DNA of 64,000 nt from the NCBI RefSeq assembly GCF_013177315.1, contig NZ_CP053661.1, forward strand, positions 5,208,001 through 5,272,000. The letters run 5' to 3'. A model generated the notes under the pieces. That model searched no databases. It had not been told where the DNA came from and saw only the letters and a program-made list of their open reading frames with translations. Source of the stretch: Thermoleptolyngbya sichuanensis A183 (GTDB taxonomy: Bacteria > Cyanobacteriota > Cyanobacteriia > Elainellales > Elainellaceae). This document shows positions 61,360 to 64,000 of this stretch, piece after piece. Position 1 is the first letter of the stretch. Each line of letters starts with the position of its first letter. Both the position numbers and the translations under genes were made by a program.

Positions 61360-61911
61360 ATGAAAGAACAAAACCCAGCGGCCGCGCTGCTCTCAGCAAT
61401 CCACTTTGCGGCAAATAAGCACCGCGATCAGCGCCGTAAAGACGTGGACACTTCGCCCTACATCAACCACCCGATCGAAGTGGCAGAAATTTTGGCACGG
61501 GTTGGCGGCGTGAGCGACGTAATTACCCTGCAAGCGGCAATCCTGCACGACACGCTGGAAGATACTGAAACCACGCCAGCAGAACTGGACGCAGCCTTTG
61601 GCGTAGAAGTGCGGCAGGTCGTGGAAGAAGTCACCGATGACCGACAACTGCCCAAGCCGGAACGCAAACAGCGCCAGATTGAACGCGCGCCGTACCTTTC
61701 CGAGCGGGCCAAGCAGGTCAAGATTGCCGACAAAATCTCCAACGTCCGCTCTGTCACCGAAACACCGCCAACCCATTGGACGCTGGAACGACGACTGGAA
61801 TATCTAGACTGGACAGAAAAAATCATCAACGGGCTGCGAGGCGATAACCCAATGCTAGAAGCGTATTACAATCAGATCTTGTCTACTGGACGAGCTAAGA
61901 TAAAGTCTTAA
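61360..61911 (+). CDS. MESH1-like HD hydrolase (small alarmone hydrolase type)
   Basis: Soluble HD-domain protein of 183 residues that closely follows the pattern of MESH1, the single-domain SpoT hydrolase of animals and some bacteria. That enzyme removes pyrophosphate from (p)ppGpp and, in the animal protein, also acts on NADPH. Metal ligands are visible: H37 (YINHPIEV), H63-D64 (ILHDTLEDT) and D124 ([11 protein letters not shown]). Other family blocks are [29 protein letters not shown] and the C-terminal [16 protein letters not shown]. There is no synthetase, TGS or ACT domain, so it is not RelA/SpoT. The only obvious feature upstream is the 14-bp tandem array. Confidence 0.87.
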   Translation: MKEQNPAAALLSAIHFAANKHRDQRRKDVDTSPYINHPIEVAEILARVGGVSDVITLQAAILHDTLEDTETTPAELDAAFGVEVRQVVEEVTDDRQLPKPERKQRQIERAPYLSERAKQVKIADKISNVRSVTETPPTHWTLERRLEYLDWTEKIINGLRGDNPMLEAYYNQILSTGRAKIKS

Positions 61912-62119
61912 ATCACTAGATCACTGATCACCAGATCACTAACTTGCTTCCTGAGGGGCGATCGCCCTTATTTTCCAGCGAGCGTTCTTATTCCCCACGG
62001 CACAGGCATCTTGGGCGATCGCTCACTTAGCTTAAAAGCTGACAGAATCGGAGTGCTGACGGCTAACCTCGACGTTTTGCAGCAGTTGTACAGCAGCGGA
62101 CGCTCATGCCTCAAATCAA

Positions 62120-63394
62120 TCAAATCAAATAGCCAATCGCCCACTGCCAGAGCGCGTAGCCCGTGCGGCTGAGGTGAATGCCGTCGGTGGTCAGGTCGCG
62201 GCGCAAAATGCCCGAAGGCTCCTCGGCAAAGAAGCGCTGGAGATCAACATAGGCGACTTGTTGCTGGCGGGCGATCGCCTCCAGGTTTTGGTTTAGCGCA
62301 AAGATTCGCTCTGGCGGCAGGGCAGGCAGCCGCGTCGGCAAGATGGAATAAATCCAAATGCGGGCCTGGGGGTGCGTCTGGCGGAGGTTTTGCATAATTT
62401 GGCTAAGGTTATTCAACACCTCGGCATTGGACACGCCGCGCCGCAGGTCGTTGATACCGACCATCACATGAATATCTGCTGGGCGCGTGTCTTGAAACAG
62501 CGACAGCCGCCGCAGCACGCCCGCCGTGGTGTCGCCCGAAATTCCCTGATTCAGCCAGAAGCGATCGCGGCTGAGTTGCTCTACGGGAAACCACTGGCTA
62601 ATGGAATCGCCCACCAGCACCGACAGTCGGTTGTTGCCCTGGCCTGCGGCCATCGCCCGCGCTTCGTAGCCCAGCAGAGTGACCCACTGTTCATAGGTTG
62701 GCTGTTCGGTCGCGTTGATCCACTGCTCTGCAAAACTGTCGGCCGCAATGCGCGTGTAGGTTCGCCCCTGCCGCAGCGCCGCCCACCGCTGCTGATACTG
62801 CTGGGCCCCGCTTTGGGGACGGACGCGGCTAGTCGGCACAACGTCTGTCAGGACTGGGGCTGTCAGTGTTGGGGCTGTCAGCGTTGGCGCAGGCGCAGAG
62901 GATGACGCAACGGCAACCTGTACGGGCGATCGCCCTGCTGTCATGCTCCGAACGGCGCTGGCTTGGGGTGGGCGGGCTTGAGACCCATCGCTCTGGGAAG
63001 CAGCGTTCTGAGCAGTGGTTTGCAGCGTGTTGAACCTGGGCGCTGGGGTGGAAGGCTGTGCGGTAACAGGCTGTGCAGTAACAGGCTGCGCCTGGGCTGT
63101 CCGCTGGAGCCGGGGCAGGCGCGAGATTCGGAGCGATCGCCGTCTGCCCGTCCAGGCTCCCCCCGTTTCAGCAGTCCGCAGGTTTTCCGCCGAGGCCCGC
63201 TGCGAAGGCTGGCTAAATTCTGGCTGCACCACCTGATCTGTCGCAGCCTGCACGGGAACAACAGCGGCTTTTGCGTCGGGCACTCCTGCCGCATCGGCAG
63301 GCGGTGGCAGCACGGGCAGCAGGTTTGCAGTGGGCAGCGATCCCGCATTTGCTCGACTCAGTAGCCCTGCCGCCAGCAACAGCAACTCACTCAT
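62120..63394 (-). CDS. SGNH/GDSL hydrolase with long low-complexity N-terminus
   Basis: Encodes 424 residues. The first 190 form a signal-like start (SELLLLAAGLLSRANAGS) and an Ala/Pro/Gln/Thr-rich low-complexity region with small repeats (PVTAQPVTAQP; TLTAPTLTAPVLT). The SGNH esterase domain follows (about 255-424): nucleophile S264 (VLVGDSISQWFP), G287 (NQGISGDTTAG), N315 (MVGINDLRRG) and the D404/H407 pair (TTDGIHLSRTGY). Such enzymes remove acetyl or acyl groups from polysaccharides or lipids, here probably outside the membrane. Substrate unknown. Confidence 0.87.
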   Translation of the reverse strand: MSELLLLAAGLLSRANAGSLPTANLLPVLPPPADAAGVPDAKAAVVPVQAATDQVVQPEFSQPSQRASAENLRTAETGGAWTGRRRSLRISRLPRLQRTAQAQPVTAQPVTAQPSTPAPRFNTLQTTAQNAASQSDGSQARPPQASAVRSMTAGRSPVQVAVASSSAPAPTLTAPTLTAPVLTDVVPTSRVRPQSGAQQYQQRWAALRQGRTYTRIAADSFAEQWINATEQPTYEQWVTLLGYEARAMAAGQGNNRLSVLVGDSISQWFPVEQLSRDRFWLNQGISGDTTAGVLRRLSLFQDTRPADIHVMVGINDLRRGVSNAEVLNNLSQIMQNLRQTHPQARIWIYSILPTRLPALPPERIFALNQNLEAIARQQQVAYVDLQRFFAEEPSGILRRDLTTDGIHLSRTGYALWQWAIGYLI

Positions 63395-63455
63395 GGCTCA
63401 ATCATCCTGCACAGTACCTTTTTCCTACTTGCAGGCGATCGCCCGCCCATCAGGA

Positions 63456-63573
63456 GAATTTAGCCAGAGTTTAGCCACAAGTTGACTGCAAATCTGAAGA
63501 ATTTAGCCACAAGTTGACTGCAAATCTGAAGAATTTAGCCAGAGCTTAGCCACAAGTTGACTGCAAATCTGAA
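63456..63573. repeat. Three tandem repeats upstream of the SGNH gene
   Basis: Units at 63456-63498 (43 bp), 63499-63530 (32 bp) and 63531-63573 (43 bp) share gaatttagcc and cacaagttgactgcaaatc. The middle unit lacks an 11-bp piece (agagtttagcc), giving a long-short-long pattern. No gene lies in 63395-63698. Confidence 0.88.
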
Positions 63574-63698
63574 ACTCCAGCCTGAAAAATCTCCAGTCCT
63601 GAGTTTCCAGCACTGAGTTCCCAGCCCCGATTGCCCAGAGCCAGAGATCAGGGCTGATGTAGGACTGATATAGGGCTGATATAGGGCAGCGATTTGCG

Positions 63699-64000
<302 letters not shown>

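Noticed and set aside
61021-61371. Minus-strand 116-codon frame
   Set aside because: Most of it is translation of the 14-bp tandem array (repeated SQSRSISHGQ-like peptide).

Overview
The window comes from a cyanobacterium. Evidence: the octamer GCGATCGC (HIP1) recurs many times per 10 kb, and several genes belong to families limited to oxygenic phototrophs. These are an orange carotenoid protein (OCP), a fluorescence recovery protein (FRP), a PsbV2-like cytochrome c-550, a DUF3611/TIC21-like membrane protein and a TIGR04168 phosphoesterase. Species cannot be fixed from the sequence; the gene set would suit a Leptolyngbya-like or thermophilic lineage, which is an inference only.

Layout. 0-9 kb: a two-partner-secretion transporter, a small membrane protein, an intact IS4-family insertion sequence (18-bp perfect terminal repeats, 10-bp target duplication), a DUF3611 protein, a histidine kinase and a creatininase-family amidohydrolase. 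9-26 kb: phosphoesterase, FHA-fused class A penicillin-binding protein, thiD, a cache histidine kinase, a GH5 hydrolase with RTX-like tail overlapping a MOSC gene, an orphan ABC-2 permease, rpmI-rplT, a periplasmic binding protein, a GmhB-like phosphatase and a five-repeat SH3b protein. 26-34 kb: a PAS/GAF histidine kinase with a charged repeat insert, a low-Mr phosphatase, tRNA-Arg(CCG), a PsbV2-like cytochrome, an SRPBCC protein and glgA. 34-43.6 kb: a minus-strand exopolysaccharide cluster transcribed wzc, GT4, wzx, wzy, GT4, wecB/tagA, then a Tat-lipoprotein GH10 xylanase. 44.5-55.9 kb: mostly housekeeping genes (YbjQ, an ABC ATPase, a dicluster ferredoxin, hisZ, a J/TPR protein, suhB, a 2Fe-2S ferredoxin, tRNA-Ser(GGA), an EamA transporter, a DUF1537 kinase, coaBC). 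56-60 kb: a photoprotection locus ocp - crtW - frp on the minus strand, split between ocp and crtW by nested mobile DNA. 60-64 kb: a gamma-glutamylcyclotransferase-like protein, a MESH1/SpoT-type HD hydrolase behind a 14-bp tandem array, an SGNH hydrolase and the 3' end of serS.

How the genes fit together. CrtW makes the keto-carotenoid that OCP binds, OCP quenches phycobilisomes in strong light, and FRP reverses the quenching, so 56-60 kb is one functional photoprotection module. The polysaccharide cluster is a Wzx/Wzy-type pathway with its chain-length kinase, but no priming transferase or outer-membrane exporter lies in the window. Mobile DNA is prominent: one intact IS4 element, a frameshifted ISKra4-like element nested in a related palindromic repeat, an IS630 transposase remnant, and a family of four 92-bp miniature elements. 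Three of those four are flanked by perfect 5-bp target duplications. That family and the interrupted ocp-crtW-frp locus are the most striking features. I saw no CRISPR array, rRNA or prophage.
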